NCBI GenBank assembly: GCA_949752795.1
Contig: OX457060.1
Coordinates: 2,460,501 to 2,524,500 of the forward strand
Reading direction: 5' to 3'
DNA length: 64,000 nucleotides
Origin: Hyperoodon ampullatus
Taxonomy: Eukaryota; Chordata; Mammalia; Artiodactyla; Ziphiidae
Position 1 is the first letter of the stretch; each line of letters starts with the position of its first letter. Below, piece after piece: positions 11,636-23,285 of the stretch. Below the pieces are notes generated by a model, which was not told where the DNA came from, searched no databases, and saw nothing but the letters and a program-made list of their open reading frames with translations. The translations under genes were made by a program, and so were the position numbers.

Positions 11636-12689
11636 TCCTTTCCTTCCCTCAGAAGTCATGTAGGGTCAACTGGGAAAATGTAATTTCAAAACAGCCATGG
11701 GAGAGAGGCCTGACAATTTGAACTGAAACAACTGTCAGCGATGACTTCTCCCTAATGTATTTGCTCTCTGGTTCCAAAAAACCAGGCAAGCAGAACATAA
11801 CTTTAATGAACACATTTAAATAGAACATAACACAATCTAAAGAAGGAATAAAAAGTGGTTCCTCAACGTCTAAAGATTCAATAAGAAATGAAGCAAGGTC
11901 TAGGTGCAGTTGGCTGTGTGTGAGGATCCCAGAAGGAGCCCACCAGCTAGAGAGGGAACTGGGCCCCCTGAGAGTGTGGGAGGGGCCTGAGGAGAAGGAG
12001 TGGCCATGGGGGTCACTGTACAGGCCTGGGTGGGTGGGGCCAGCTCTCCACGTACCCATCTTTCCTCTGCACCATGCATGCCTGGTCTTCAGAAGCCCCC
12101 GTACAAGTTGAAAGGACAGCCTGGCTTTGCCTTCCTGCTCCTACAGATAATTAATTCTGTGTAAGAAGAAATTCTGGTATATTTCCCATGTACACTTGAT
12201 TAGCTTTTAGCTCTTTTAATAAAGAATTCTAATTTAGATATTTCAAGTCCACACTGTGAATAATAAGCAATTAATACAATATTTAAAGAAATGGCACTTG
12301 TTTGTTTGTTTGTTTTTTTTGTCACCACTGCTAAATAGTCAAGGACCTTGACCTATTTTCTCTTTTCACTTCAGAAGTTGAATTTCTTCTGCCCTTTATT
12401 TACTTCTTTAGCAAACACATTGGAACCTCCTGGGAAGACCCCCAGTTCTTGAGGTCAGCGTCCTGAGAGCTCCCCGGTATGGGCAGCTGCTTCCTCTCCC
12501 GGCACAAGGAAGAAAGAATGACCCAGCAACTCTTCTTTGACCCCTGGCCCAGAGTGGCTCATTAAGGAAGCTGTGTCTTTATGGACCCCCTCCCTTATTA
12601 CCTGTTACTGAAATAAGTTACTAGGTGAATTTCTTTGGCCATTCAAAGCACTAGTTTCTATTTCCTCTCTTTCCCATCTCCTTTGTGGC

Positions 12690-12800
12690 CATGGGACCAC
12701 GGGTGAATTGCATGATGTCTTTTCACCTGTAAATTGAGGATGATAATCTAGTTGTATGGGGAACTGTTGAGACTATTGAGAGACATCACTTACTAAATGC
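12690..12800 (+). mobile_element. MIR fragment, sense
   Basis: TCTTTTCACCTGTAAATTGA GGATGATAATCTAGTTGTAT and the following GAGACTATTGAGAGA resemble the MIR 3' half (cctcatctgtaaaatggg... ataat). Confidence 0.6.
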
Positions 12801-13514
12801 ATTTTTCCTCCTCTCCTTCCAATCTACAGGACTGCTAAAAATGAGAGCTCTCTTTTCCAACATGAATCACAATAGTCTCTCCCTTATTAAGAAGCTTTCC
12901 TTATTCCCTAAGTAACCCCTTCCAGCATTCTCTTCCATCACATCTTTGTTTGACGTGTGTGCACAATGATGCTTAATTTGCTTCATTAAGGATCTCTCTT
13001 AGAATCTCTACTCTTATCCACTTCAGTCTAACTTTTTCAGAGATTGATGTTATAAAACAAAAGTTTATGCGAATCTAAGTTTATTGAACAATTCTGAAAA
13101 GCTTTATATTCATATGCTTTTTGGAGATATAAAAGTGTTTCACCACAATAAAGAAATTAGGTTCAGAAATGAGAATTTCCCAGGTGGGGGTGTCATGTGG
13201 TCAGACCCGTAATACACAGAGTGACTGTTGCGAGCAGAGGCAGTGGCATTGAAGATGAAAGTGCCTACCACTGCACGGGGCTAAGAGCTGCAGGTGGTCC
13301 CTTGGATGTAATGAGTCATTGTCACAATGAGAGCTGCGGGTTAGATGAAGGGAGGCTTTCTAGGGTGAAGTCTTATATTTTGGGGTGGGCTGCAGAGAAG
13401 TCTTCCGAAGTCTGCTTATAAGGAGACCTTTAAAAGCAAGTTCACATTAGGTGCGTTCATTTCTCAAGTCAAGCAGCCAGACTGGTGAGCTCGTAAGGCC
13501 CCCTCCAGTGCCAG
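12801..13514. other. Intron 2 end before the acceptor tract
   Basis: Unique-looking. No known repeat and no coding pattern other than chance frames. Confidence 0.6.
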
Positions 13515-13597
13515 GCTTCTCCTCCGCTCTTCCTCTCCTTGTCTTCTTACTCTCTATTTTGTGTTTTTCATGTGTGCGCCTGGCCTGCTTGGTACAG
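13515..13597 (+). other. EPHB1: 3' splice site of EPHB1 intron 2
   Basis: A pyrimidine-rich tract runs from about 13515 to 13570, rich in CT and TTT. It is followed by a short mixed stretch and the acceptor TTGGTACAG, which ends at 13597. The first exon base is the T of the TGG codon for the conserved Trp. Eph family exon structure places an exon boundary just before this [10 protein letters not shown] segment, which supports the choice. The branch point was not assigned. Confidence 0.85.
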
Positions 13598-14279
13598 TGG
13601 GAAGAAGTCAGTGGCTATGATGAAAACCTGAACACCATCCGCACCTACCAGGTGTGCAATGTCTTCGAGCCCAACCAGAACAACTGGCTGCTCACCACCT
13701 TCATCAATCGGCGGGGGGCCCACCGCATCTACACGGAGATGCGCTTCACTGTGAGGGACTGCAGCAGCCTCCCCAACGTTCCAGGCTCCTGCAAGGAGAC
13801 CTTCAACTTGTACTACTATGAGACTGACTCTGTCATTGCCACCAAGAAGTCGGCCTTCTGGTCCGAAGCCCCTTACCTCAAAGTGGACACCATTGCTGCA
13901 GATGAGAGCTTCTCCCAGGTGGACTTCGGGGGAAGGTTGATGAAGGTCAACACAGAAGTCAGGAGCTTTGGGCCTCTTACGCGGAATGGTTTTTATCTTG
14001 CTTTCCAGGATTATGGAGCCTGTATGTCTCTCCTTTCTGTCCGTGTCTTCTTCAAAAAGTGTCCTAGCATTGTGCAAAATTTTGCAGTGTTCCCAGAGAC
14101 CATGACTGGGGCAGAAAGCACATCTTTGGTGATTGCTCGGGGCACCTGCATCCCCAATGCAGAGGAAGTGGACGTGCCCATCAAACTCTACTGCAACGGG
14201 GACGGGGAGTGGATGGTGCCCATCGGGCGCTGCACCTGTAAGCCTGGCTATGAGCCTGAGAACAGCGTGGCCTGCAAGG
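13598..14279 (+). CDS. EPHB1: EPHB1 exon 3: ephrin-binding domain and start of the cysteine-rich region
   Basis: This exon encodes part of a receptor tyrosine kinase that binds membrane-anchored B-type ephrins on neighbouring cells and signals in axon guidance, synapse formation and vascular patterning. It contributes 227 full codons, from [10 protein letters not shown] to ENSVACK, plus the first base of the next codon (phase 1). By family numbering this is about residues 42-268 of a receptor near 984 aa: most of the jelly-roll ligand-binding domain, then the start of the Cys-rich region. Cysteines at exon residues 20, 55, 65 and 142 correspond to the two conserved disulfides (C61-C183 and C96-C106 by family numbering). 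Those at 155, 184, 199, 212, 214 and 226 belong to the linker and Cys-rich module. No N-glycosylation sequon is present. EPHB1 is preferred over EPHB2 because the segments [26 protein letters not shown] and [11 protein letters not shown] match EPHB1 as I recall it. The frame is intact. The open frame runs 147 nt further upstream, but that part is intron. The signal peptide, transmembrane and kinase exons lie outside the window. Confidence 0.96.
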
Positions 14280-14285
14280 GTAAGC
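14280..14285 (+). other. EPHB1: 5' splice site of EPHB1 intron 3
   Basis: The exon ends AAG-G and is followed by the donor GTAAGC, a near-consensus U1 site. Splicing here leaves one base of the next codon. A downstream exon starting CC TGC would give the Ala-Cys expected after VACK in EPHB1, so the phase agrees with the family. Reading through the donor meets a stop within three codons (GGT AAG CCC TGA). Confidence 0.92.
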
Positions 14286-14605
14286 CCTGAGGCTCTTGAG
14301 GCCTCTACTTCCTGCCCTCCTGGGGCAGGGCCGAGTCAGCAAAGGTCCCTGCCTCCAGCTCGGGGTCATAAAGGAACAGAAGGGCCTAATGGCTTCTTCT
14401 AACGTTCTGGGGGGAACCTCCATCTCCAGTGCTAGGCCTGATGATTTTCCAGTTGTGTTCAACTGGATATCCGTATTTATGGTGGGGGGAAGAGATGGGG
14501 AGAGTTCCAAATGGTGGATAATAACTTAATAACCACTCAGGTATATTTAGTTTTGGGGACACTGGCACTCATATTCTCCTTTTCTCTCTCTTTCTCCCTC
14601 TTTCA

Positions 14606-14644
<39 letters not shown>

Positions 14645-14656
14645 ACACACACACAC
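14606..14656. repeat. (AC)n microsatellite 0.33 kb after the exon
   Basis: About 25 AC units with one CCC interruption, just inside intron 3. It is likely length-polymorphic. Confidence 0.97.
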
Positions 14657-17600
14657 GCATCGAGTCCAGCCCCATGCTCTGAGGTGTGGATTATTTGGGT
14701 TGCCATAGACAAATCACTCAAGGGTAACTGAGAAATGACTGAATTTGGAAAATATTTTCGTTCATCTCAGTCCAGCTCCCACAGCACTCAGCTTGGTACC
14801 AAACCCATGTAGCTCATTAACTCAAAGCCCCCTAGCTTGGCTGTCTTCCTCCAGGGTCTCAGTGCCAGGCCCTGGGGCAGGAATGGGGTCTAGCATTAGT
14901 AGGTCCTGGAAGGAGGTGAAGCTGTTGGAATCGAGGTGGGACAGTACTGTGTGTTCTACTACCTGTGCTTCAGGATGATACAGAGTGATGGCGACTGTGC
15001 AGATGGGGGTGTCAGGGTACCCTGTGCTCACACTGGCCCTCCTCAGTCCAGGAGAGCACGTGTGCAATACATGGCAATAAACGTGCTGAACTGACTTGAG
15101 ACTCAATCTTCTCTGGGAGTTAATAGAGGGGTCTAGAGGGTCCATGGCTCATCTGTTGCCTGAGTATATGGAAGCTGAACAGGAGGGAATCCAAAGTTGG
15201 GGAAGAGAAGACTGTTTTCCTTTATCTTTTGCTTGTGGCTTTCAAAGTTTCAGATTCTTTCAAGAGCAAGGCTTCCCATATGGACCTCAGAAACCACCTT
15301 GACCCTAACTTCTTACGAGGGGTGCCCCAGTCCTTTGGGGACAAGTTGGAGGCGGGGGGGTGGCTGTGGTTACTCCTTCTTCTCCATCATGAGCTTCATT
15401 CCAGCTGTCCCCCGTCATCATCCCCACCCTGCCTGAACATCAGAACACCCCTTGCGTGTCTCCTTCCCCACTTACCTTGCTCGCCAAACACCTGCAGGCA
15501 AAGCACCAGGCACAGGATTGCTAATGCCCACCTGCTCTGTGATCCTTTGGACTCAGCTAATTGCCTGGGCTGGGGCACTCACACAGCCTTTCTGAGGGCT
15601 GCTGAGAGTGGAGAGCTGTGCCTTTGTGTGTTTATTGGGTTTCTTGGTTATGGTACCCGTGATGGATGATGTGGAAATGGTGGGGAGAGAGTGCCAGATC
15701 AAGTGATGAATCAACGCAGTCAGGTTTAAAACCAACCCAGCCTGGTCCCACAGCGCTCCTCTTTGTCCCATTGTTTGGGGGTGGGAGGGAGGTGCCCTCT
15801 TGGGCATGTGTCAGGGTCTGAGTGGAGACCCAGGCCCCAGGCTGGGTTCTTAAAGGCGCAGGTGCAGCAGCTGCCAGGCATGCTTGCAATAGCACGGGTG
15901 ATTTCTCCAGGCTTCAAAGGGTTGCCACACTGCACTTGCTGGCTGGGGCCCTCTTGTTTCCCATTATTTCCTGAGCAGAACGGCAGGAACCAGAGCAAGC
16001 ACTGATTGGTTCTGATTTAATTGGGACTCTGGGAACAGGCTCTCATTTCTCTGGGCTAATTGGAACTTTTCTCTTTTGGGGGGTTCTTGTGTCCCTGTTG
16101 CTTGTCCGTCACCTCCTGTGGTTGTCCTGGGAGGGCCTATGGGGACAAATATGTAAATCCAAGTGGTTACTTTCCATCCTCCCTACTCAGCCCCGCCCTC
16201 CTCCTGACTTTTGGTGGATGTTCCTGATCTAGAGCTGTCATGAACCTGACCTGACTTCACAAACTACTTGTTGCAAACTCACTGGAAGCTGGAGGAGATG
16301 GGGAGCCCAGGACATCATCACTTTGCCATTTCAGAGGCACAGGCAGCCACATTTTGGTGGCATTTCTAAGAGTGGAGAGTGGAAAGCCAGGTGGCATCAT
16401 GGGTCCTGCAGCCCAGCGGCCTGGCTGAGCTCAGTGCCCTAGAAAGGCAGAAAAGCTCCTTTTCTTCTGTCTCAAGAACTTTAAGCTGAATCTTCCAAAT
16501 TCTTTGACCTTGGCTCTGCTGGTAACCGGGGCTTGATGGCTGAGCCTGACCTCCCTCCCCAGGGCTCATAGCAAGGGGCTGCCCTGGGAGGTAAATGGGC
16601 CTGGGGCATAGGTGGTGATCTTGGGAGGATTCTGCACCCTTTGGATGGGGATGGGCAGTGCATGGGGAGGTACCTGTAACTAGTCCTTGGGGTGTATCTT
16701 CAAGAGAAGGTGCTCAATTCATTTTGGATGCTCATGCTGGGGGGGTGTCAGGTGGGCACTGTGGCCCTTCACAGCAGTTCTGGGGTGGCCTGCCTAGTAC
16801 AGGTGATTCTCCTGAGGCAAGAAGCATGGAGATTGGTGGATGCAATAGAGACCTGTAGGTGAGAAAGTCTTGTGAGCTTCCTTCCATCAGCTGTCCTGGT
16901 AGGACTGGAGAACGAAGGCAAGGTGCTCTCTCCCAATACAGCCCTGAGAATTGATGCCTTGGAGCCCGGCTGGGAGAAACCTGGATGGTTCTGTGATTCA
17001 CAGTTATGTTGATCTGATTAACTTTCTTTTCCGGATATTTGAATCTGAGCCTCTGCATGTGTCAAATCTATGGGGTGACAGAAAGAATATCTTTTATATT
17101 GTTTTTCTGGCAGTTCAGACTTTCATCACAGGCAAGAATCGTATTCTGACTTTTCCCTTTGCATCCGCTAAACCCTCTCCTGTCAAAGACATGGTGACCA
17201 ATTTCTTGGTTCTTCAGAAGCATCTGGGGACCAATTAGGCAGCTCAACCAGCAAAGAGTGGTCCTGGCCTAGAGCTGTTCCTGTTGTGAGGAGGGAGGGT
17301 GCTGGAAGGAAGGGGTGGCAAGCAGAGGAAGCCGTGGGGGGAGCTTGCACAGCAGGCCGTGCAGCGAGCGGCTCACACACTTTCTAGAGGTCTCCACGGC
17401 CCAAAGCCTCTTCCAGACCCATCCTTTCTGCACACGTAGGTTGGACTGATCAGGCAGAATCACAGCAGCCTGTTGACCCCACCAGTGACTCTGACCCCAT
17501 CATGCATCTATCTCTGTGAAATTGTTAATTACTAGGAAAATGGCCTATATGCCCCACTTTCAAGTTTTATGCTCTTAGTTTAGCAGATTAGTGAGAGATC

Positions 17601-18331
17601 GTGGATTTGTCGTTCCCAACCTGCATGCCTTCCCTGCTCAGGTGGATGGCTAGGTCCATTCTCTTTGTGAGTCCCTGTAGCCTAACTGTCCCTGGGCCAG
17701 GGAGGCCAAGAGCTGGTGCTTGGCAAGCTCCCTCTGTGCTGTGGAGCCTAAAATGTTGCATCAGCTAAAGTTGGTCTCGGGGGTCAGCTAAGATCATTCC
17801 AACTCTGGATGTTGGCAGGGCCTTGGCAGCTCCTGAAGAAGAACAGAGCTGTTCTCAGCTGTTCTCTGTCCCCCGTTTTGTGTCTCTTCTGCTCCTTAGC
17901 ATCCATCAAAGGCCTGTCTTGGGCCCTACAACCTCATGGGCACTGTGTGTGCAGCCCTTCCCCTCCGCCCCCCTGCCCCGCTCCTCAGCCACACTTCCCT
18001 GCCCCTCCCCCCAGGTCTCTTCTTCCCTCCTTCCCTCCCTCCAAACGGGGACTCTTTTCCCTGGTAATTTTCCACCTACATGTAAATTCCTTCATGCCTG
18101 GAAACCCAAGGGACATTTTGAACCTTTCAACAGTTTTGGCACCTTTGTCAACCTGAGCGGCCGAGATGAGCCAATCTATAAGCCTGGGGGAGTCGAGACA
18201 AAAAATCGGCAGGATTTGAAGGGGGAGAAAAATGTGTCTAATTTAGCTCCTCTTGGAAAAAAGAAGTTTCTGGGGCCTGTTTCCACCTCCCTTCATCCTG
18301 GGTGTTGAGAGAGAAACTGGGGGCCTGACAG

Positions 18332-18333
<2 letters not shown>
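14657..18333. other. Repeat-poor start of intron 3
   Basis: About 3.7 kb with no recognised transposon, which is unusually long for this window. Short frames (60-160 codons) show no domain. The C/T-rich block at 17955-18050 is low complexity. Confidence 0.55.

Positions 18334-18384
<51 letters not shown>
18334..18384. repeat. (GT)n microsatellite
   Basis: About 25 pure GT units. Long CV or HT repeat frames through it are artefacts. Confidence 0.97.
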
Positions 18385-18387
<3 letters not shown>

Positions 18388-20566
18388 GTGCTGTGCTGGT
18401 GGCTGCATTCAGGGGCACTGATGAACCTTTTCTTCTCTGCTCTCTGGCCCATCAGCTGTTGGCTGGTGACCGAGACGAAGGCCACAACCTAGACGCCTCC
18501 TCTCAGCCCCAGGGAGACCCGCTCTGCGGAGCCCAGGGTCATTAACACCACAGCCCGGTAAAATGAGCTTCATAATAGGATCGCCCAACGGGCTACTTCA
18601 TTGAGAAACCTCTCGGGCCTCCATGGTGGCCCTGCCCAGCGCCCTCCAAGAGGCCTCCTATGTAATTGGCTGGATGTAATGGGCTGTGACACCAGCATGA
18701 GCAACAGTAAACAGAGCTGGAAGGATGCCCTCTGCCTCACTGACTCCAGCACACGGGGCAGGGGTGCGTGGTCCCAAACTCTGGTGGCGGCAGGGGACAG
18801 CAAGGAGAACAGGGGAGAGGGGCAGCTCTGGGTTCCAAACCCCTTGTGCTCTGCATCGCCCCTTCTGCCTTTGAGGGACAAGGATAGAAGCAATCATGAT
18901 TCTCCCAGGTCAGCGCTAGCGTATAGAGAATGTTCGGGGCATGATAGCTGTCCTGGAAAGAAGTCCATGACTTAGTAAATATTATCAAAGATGATGACGA
19001 AGGCACCATACAGTCATTACTGAGTCGGTGTGGGCAGTGGAGACATCATGGGCTGAGCAGTTCAGCTGCGGCTCTGGGTCCACCACTATTGCACCATGAA
19101 GAACCATCGAGCCTGAAACAGCCCAAGCCGGGGGGTGGAAGCAAGGGTGGGGGTGGGAGTGGGCAGGATACGGAGAGGCCATCTATTCTGACTGCCTCAT
19201 TTATCCATGGAGAGAGGGCAGCCAGAGGGCATCTCTGGATACCAATCCAGGGAGCCCTGTTGGGTAATGTCAGAGCTGGATCAAGACCCAGGTCTGGGAG
19301 GCCACCATCTGCTTTTGCTTCTGAGTCTGGTTTTTGTTGAAATTAACCGTCCTTGGACGCACAACATCTGTTTCCAGGAATATCCACCCCTCTCAGCTGT
19401 TTTCCCATGAACACTTTCTCTGTGTCTGTGTCGTCCCTTGTTTTATCTTGGGTCCAGGCACTCCGTGGAGCTGTGCTCTACAGTCATACATTTCCGCACT
19501 GTACAGCACAGGGCTCCACGTTGACTACCCCCATCTTCTTTTTAATCTTTCTGGGGGCAGTACCATCTCTCCAGATGTTCTGACATGTTGACGTGCCTGT
19601 GAGCCATCCAGAGGGGCATGGCATCTGGGCGGAGGTGGGGGGGTGGTGGTGACACCAAGCTCCCTAGGAAGGGTGAGGTCTAAGGCTTTGTGCTTCCAGA
19701 AGAGGACAGGGGGGATGACAGGGCTGTGGGCTGGAGGCCCGATTGTGGCTCTGTAATCAACATCAAGGAACAGCATGGGCCCCGAGGGCTGGACCCAGGC
19801 TCATGCAGGGCTGTGGTCACACTTACCCCCTTTGCTTCCTGTCCCCAACTCTCTCTGGAGCTGGACAGCCCCTGTATGCAGAACCTGAGCACACCCATCT
19901 GCACAAACATCCTTGCCTGGAGGGTGAATCACCACTTTTGAGTTTGAAGCATGGAGATGAAAACTCCCACTGAATCTGAGCTTGCCTGGAGCTGGGACCC
20001 TCCGTTCTGGACCACAGGAGCTCTGATGATCTGAGCTCTGTTTCCACGGCTTTGGCCCATTGACAAGCTGTGTTGACAGTGCCCTGATGCTCCTGGACCT
20101 CAGTTCTCTCTCAAGGCAGTGAGGTGAAGATCCCGAGAAGAGTCAGCTCAGGGCAACTGCAAATGGAATGCATTCTGTTTGCACACCGCCAGGAGCAAGC
20201 CTTATTTTGCCAACAGGGCCATGGCAAGGACATTGAGAGAGGGACACCCTGGCCTTTCCCTAGGGGAAGGGTCTCCGTCTGTAGATGTCCTGTCTGTACT
20301 GTCTTTGCTGGCTAAGAGCTGGAGTACCGGTTACCTGGTCAGGCAGCTGCAGCTGAGCCTTCCACTTTTGTTTTAAGGGCCAGTTAATGAGGCAGGGCAG
20401 GAAAACCCCAGAGAGATGTGGCTTAGGACAGAGGAGTATGTCTCGATCTGCTTGGGGCCCCGGGAGCTATCCTGTATGACAGGGAGCATCTTGCCTTCCT
20501 GTGTGCCCACCCAGCCTGCCTCATGAGGAGTCTGTGCAGCTGCAGGTGTACTGGGTTCACCCTCTC

Positions 20567-20599
<33 letters not shown>

Positions 20600-21724
20600 C
20601 GCGCGGGGACACTCATGACCCAAGAGGTTGGGAGGAAATCAGCTCAGCTGCGTCAGGCCCTGGAGAGGTTGGTGAGGGTTAGGAGGCACTGTGGGAAGCC
20701 TCAGGAGGCTTCTTGGAATCACAGGACAGAAATTTAGGGCCAGGGAGGGCCAGGAGCAGCCCTAACAAGGGTTTTCATTGAGGGTGGGACCGGTTCAGGA
20801 GAAGGGCTGCATCAGGCCCTTCAGTTTCTAGCTTGTCCCTGGCATCTGTCTGGAATATCCCACCAACGCTGTGGGCACATAGTGCCCCTAGTGGGGGCTG
20901 GAGTTACTTGGTCTTCAGGTATGACCCTTGGGGCCTGCTCAGGTCACCTCCTTGCAGGCCTTGGCAGTTCTGGCCTCCCATTCCTCAGTCTAGTTGGATT
21001 CCACTTGTGAGTTCCTGTGGATGGAGTGTCTCTATGCTCATTCTTTCTCTAGGTTCTTATTAGACGCCTACTGTCACCAGGCCCTTTATACTTATACACT
21101 CAGATGAAGAGATTATCCTTCTGAGAATCTGCTAGATTCTTGGCTCTTAGAAAGCACTTGCAATACCCAGAGGGCAAGGAGGACACAAGTGGCCTATGGA
21201 GGGTGGCCCCTCCCAGCTAGGTAAGGCCTCTAAGCCCACCGGATGACACGTGCTTTGCTTTCCCACGGCGGTCCCCCAGCCTGCTCTTAGACACCACCAG
21301 GGATGGGACACTCTGCCTTCCTGAGGCAGCCTGGTTCATCACGGAGCCCTTCTTTCTAGGACTGAAATGACTCAGGGGCCCACCGCTCTTGTTCCTGGGT
21401 TGGAACTTTTAAGCAAATCTCCCTTATGCCAAGTTACCTTTGGTTGTTGTTATTTTTTAAATGCTTTGAACAGGTAGAACATATGAAATTAAGTTTCCCT
21501 TTGACTCTGGTCCTGATCGGGTCCCTCACTGTTTTAGTTTCTGGTATTCTCTTGCCAATACGGTCCATGCATTTGCACACCCAGAATGTAGACAAGTCCT
21601 TTCCTCATCTACACAGGGCTTACTGCACAGGGTTTGTCACCTAGTTCCACCCCCCACCCCCCGCACCTTCTTGCTTAACAAGGAAAGTTAGCAGTAGTTT
21701 GGTTGGTTGTATTACCTAGAAATC
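18385..21724. other. Repeat-poor intron stretch
   Basis: Moderate GC, mostly unique DNA with one GT/GC alternating tract at 20566-20605. No exon-like segment with matched splice sites and protein similarity was seen. Confidence 0.55.
20566..20605. repeat. (GT)n followed by GCGCGCACGCGCG
   Basis: About 40 bp of uninterrupted alternating purine-pyrimidine, beginning GTGTGT and ending in a CpG-rich GCGCGCACGCGCG segment. Confidence 0.95.
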
Positions 21725-22225
21725 TGGCCTCTTTCTTTCCAATGATTGTGTAATATTCCACTGGATGATTGTACCTTTATTTAATTGTTCCTTCATTTAT
21801 ATACAAGTAGGTTGCATCCTGTGTTTTGCTACTTCTAAACAATGTTTCAGCAAACATCCTTGTGCCTTCATCTTTGCACTTAGGAGTGAGCATATCTGAG
21901 AGATTAATTAATTAATTAATTTATTCAATGAATATTTATTGAAGACTATCTGTGTGTCACAGACTTTTCTAAGAGCTAAGATGTAGCAAGTTCTTAGAAG
22001 TAAAATGGCTGAATCAGAGTATATAAATTTTTAATTTTGATAGATATTCCCAAATTGTCCTCCCCAAAAGGACATTTTCTTCCAATTTTTGCTCCCACCA
22101 ACAACGTATGGAGGGTTCCTGTTCCCCGTACCTTTGCCAAGATAATACAATATCAATTGTTTTTATCTTTGCCAATCTGATAGATAAAAATTGGCCTCCC
22201 ACTGTGGTTTCAGTTTCCATTTGTC
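21725..22225 (-). mobile_element. Ancient L1/HAL1-like fragment, antisense
   Basis: Motifs such as TAATATTCCACTGGATGATTG, TTTAATTTTGATAGATATTC, CAAATTGTCCTCCCCAAAAG and GCTCCCACCAACAACGTATG match the antisense of an old L1/HAL1 3' region. It is interrupted near 21900-21960 by a TTAA-rich stretch and another repeat-like segment. It is highly diverged with no coding capacity. Confidence 0.7.
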
Positions 22226-23118
22226 TTGCCATGAGGGGCATTGAACATGGCAAAGTTCCATAAATTGCCCTGTTTGTGGGCTGAGACGCAAGCGTTCCTA
22301 TGTAGGTGGGTGTGCACTTGGCAGTCAGTTTGGAGTGTGTTCGCTCCACGATGACGTCTACCCTCCACTCTCCTCTGGTCCCTTCCCTCCTGGCCTTCAT
22401 CCCACCCTTCAGGCATTCCTTGCCCATCTCTAGCGTCAGGACATTTGGGCACGTGCTGCGCACCTATTTCAGTGTTTCCCGACTGTGGTAGGGGAAAGGA
22501 GAACAGGTGGGACAGGACAGGAGCCGGTGCTGATGTAAAAGGGCCATGCCGCCCTTATGGCCAGTCTCAGGAAGGCTGGCCAAGCCCGGTGTGGGGGGAA
22601 ACCCACCTCGCTTTTCCCGTCCTTCTCCTCCTGCCCAGGGCCTGTCCTGGGCTCCCTGCCCCCCTTCCTGCAGTCCTGCTCTGCCGCACGTGTCCCTCAG
22701 CTCTCACCCTTTGCCCAGTCCCTGCACCGGGCATCGCTTCCTTTTACTCTCTCAGCTTAGCTCTGGGGCCTCGGGGCTCAGCTCACCCTGGTGACTCCCC
22801 CTCCACTGCCCCGTCCTCAATCACCAGCCCTCAGCCGGTGCCCCCTCCAGCCTCCTCTTCATGTCTTCCGCAGCCTCTCACCCTCACTAGACCTGCCACC
22901 CCTTCCGCGGCAGCCCTGATCTGTCTCAGCCCCACCCCTGACCGGGTGTCCTTGCCCAGCCTGCGGAAGCCCCACGCCTACTTCTGCCAGTGGGCGTGTC
23001 TTGGCCCTGGGCTGCGGCTCACCGCCTCATTCTCTGTTTGGTTTTGTCTTCACTCTGCAGCAGCTCTTTCTCTCTGGGGCCGTGGACTTCCCACCTCTCT
23101 TACGAGCCTCAGCCTCCC
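22226..23118. other. GC- and C/T-rich intron stretch
   Basis: CCC/CTC-rich DNA leading into the 18-bp minisatellite. The 302-codon frame 22445-23353 is Pro/Ser/Leu-rich, extends through the minisatellite and overlaps other open frames, so it is treated as compositional. Confidence 0.6.
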
Positions 23119-23285
23119 TCTCCCCTCTTCCTCTCCTCTCCCCTCTTCCTCTCCTCTCCCCTCTTCCTCTCCTCTCCCCTCTTCCTCTCCTCTCCCCTCT
23201 TCCTCTCCTCTCCCCTCTTCCTCTCCTCTCCCCTCTTCCTCTCCTCTCCCCTCTTCCTCTCCTCTCCACTCCTCTCCCCTCTCCC
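23119..23285. repeat. 18-bp homopyrimidine minisatellite
   Basis: About nine copies of CCTCTCCTCTCCCCTCTT, nearly identical, then decaying into CTCCCCTCCCTCCCTTCC. The plus strand is pure C/T and the minus strand pure G/A apart from a rare A/T. It accounts for long spurious frames with PLPSSS (plus) and RGRGER (minus) repeats. Confidence 0.95.

Larger units (their letters stand above)
10776..12689. other. Intron stretch; AT-rich homeodomain-motif segment at 12140-12300
   Basis: Apart from a MIR core and a poly-A run the DNA looks unique. Between 12140 and 12300 there are several TAAT cores (GATAATTAATTC, TCTAATTTAG, GCAATTAATAC) and no repeat similarity. This is compatible with conserved regulatory DNA or simply AT-rich intron. 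Confidence 0.5.
1..13597 (+). other. EPHB1: EPHB1 intron 2 (3' part)
   Basis: Everything left of the exon is inferred to be the downstream part of intron 2, since the signal-peptide exon and the very short exon 2 were not recognised here. The stretch holds MIR, L2, L1 and CHR elements listed separately, and no second credible coding exon. The short exon 2 is only some 60-70 nt and could be missed by eye, so its absence is not proven. Confidence 0.75.

Noticed and set aside
13451..13597. 49 in-frame codons upstream of the exon, starting with ATG
   Set aside because: They overlap the polypyrimidine tract and end exactly at a splice acceptor. The family has an exon boundary here, so this is intron left open by chance.
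13568..14077. 169-codon open frame on the minus strand over the EPHB1 exon
   Set aside because: Antisense shadow of a GC-rich conserved exon; the plus-strand product is clearly the real one.
23119..23285. Regular 18-bp repeats considered as a CRISPR-like array
   Set aside because: Units are directly tandem with no spacers, pure C/T, and in a mammalian intron.
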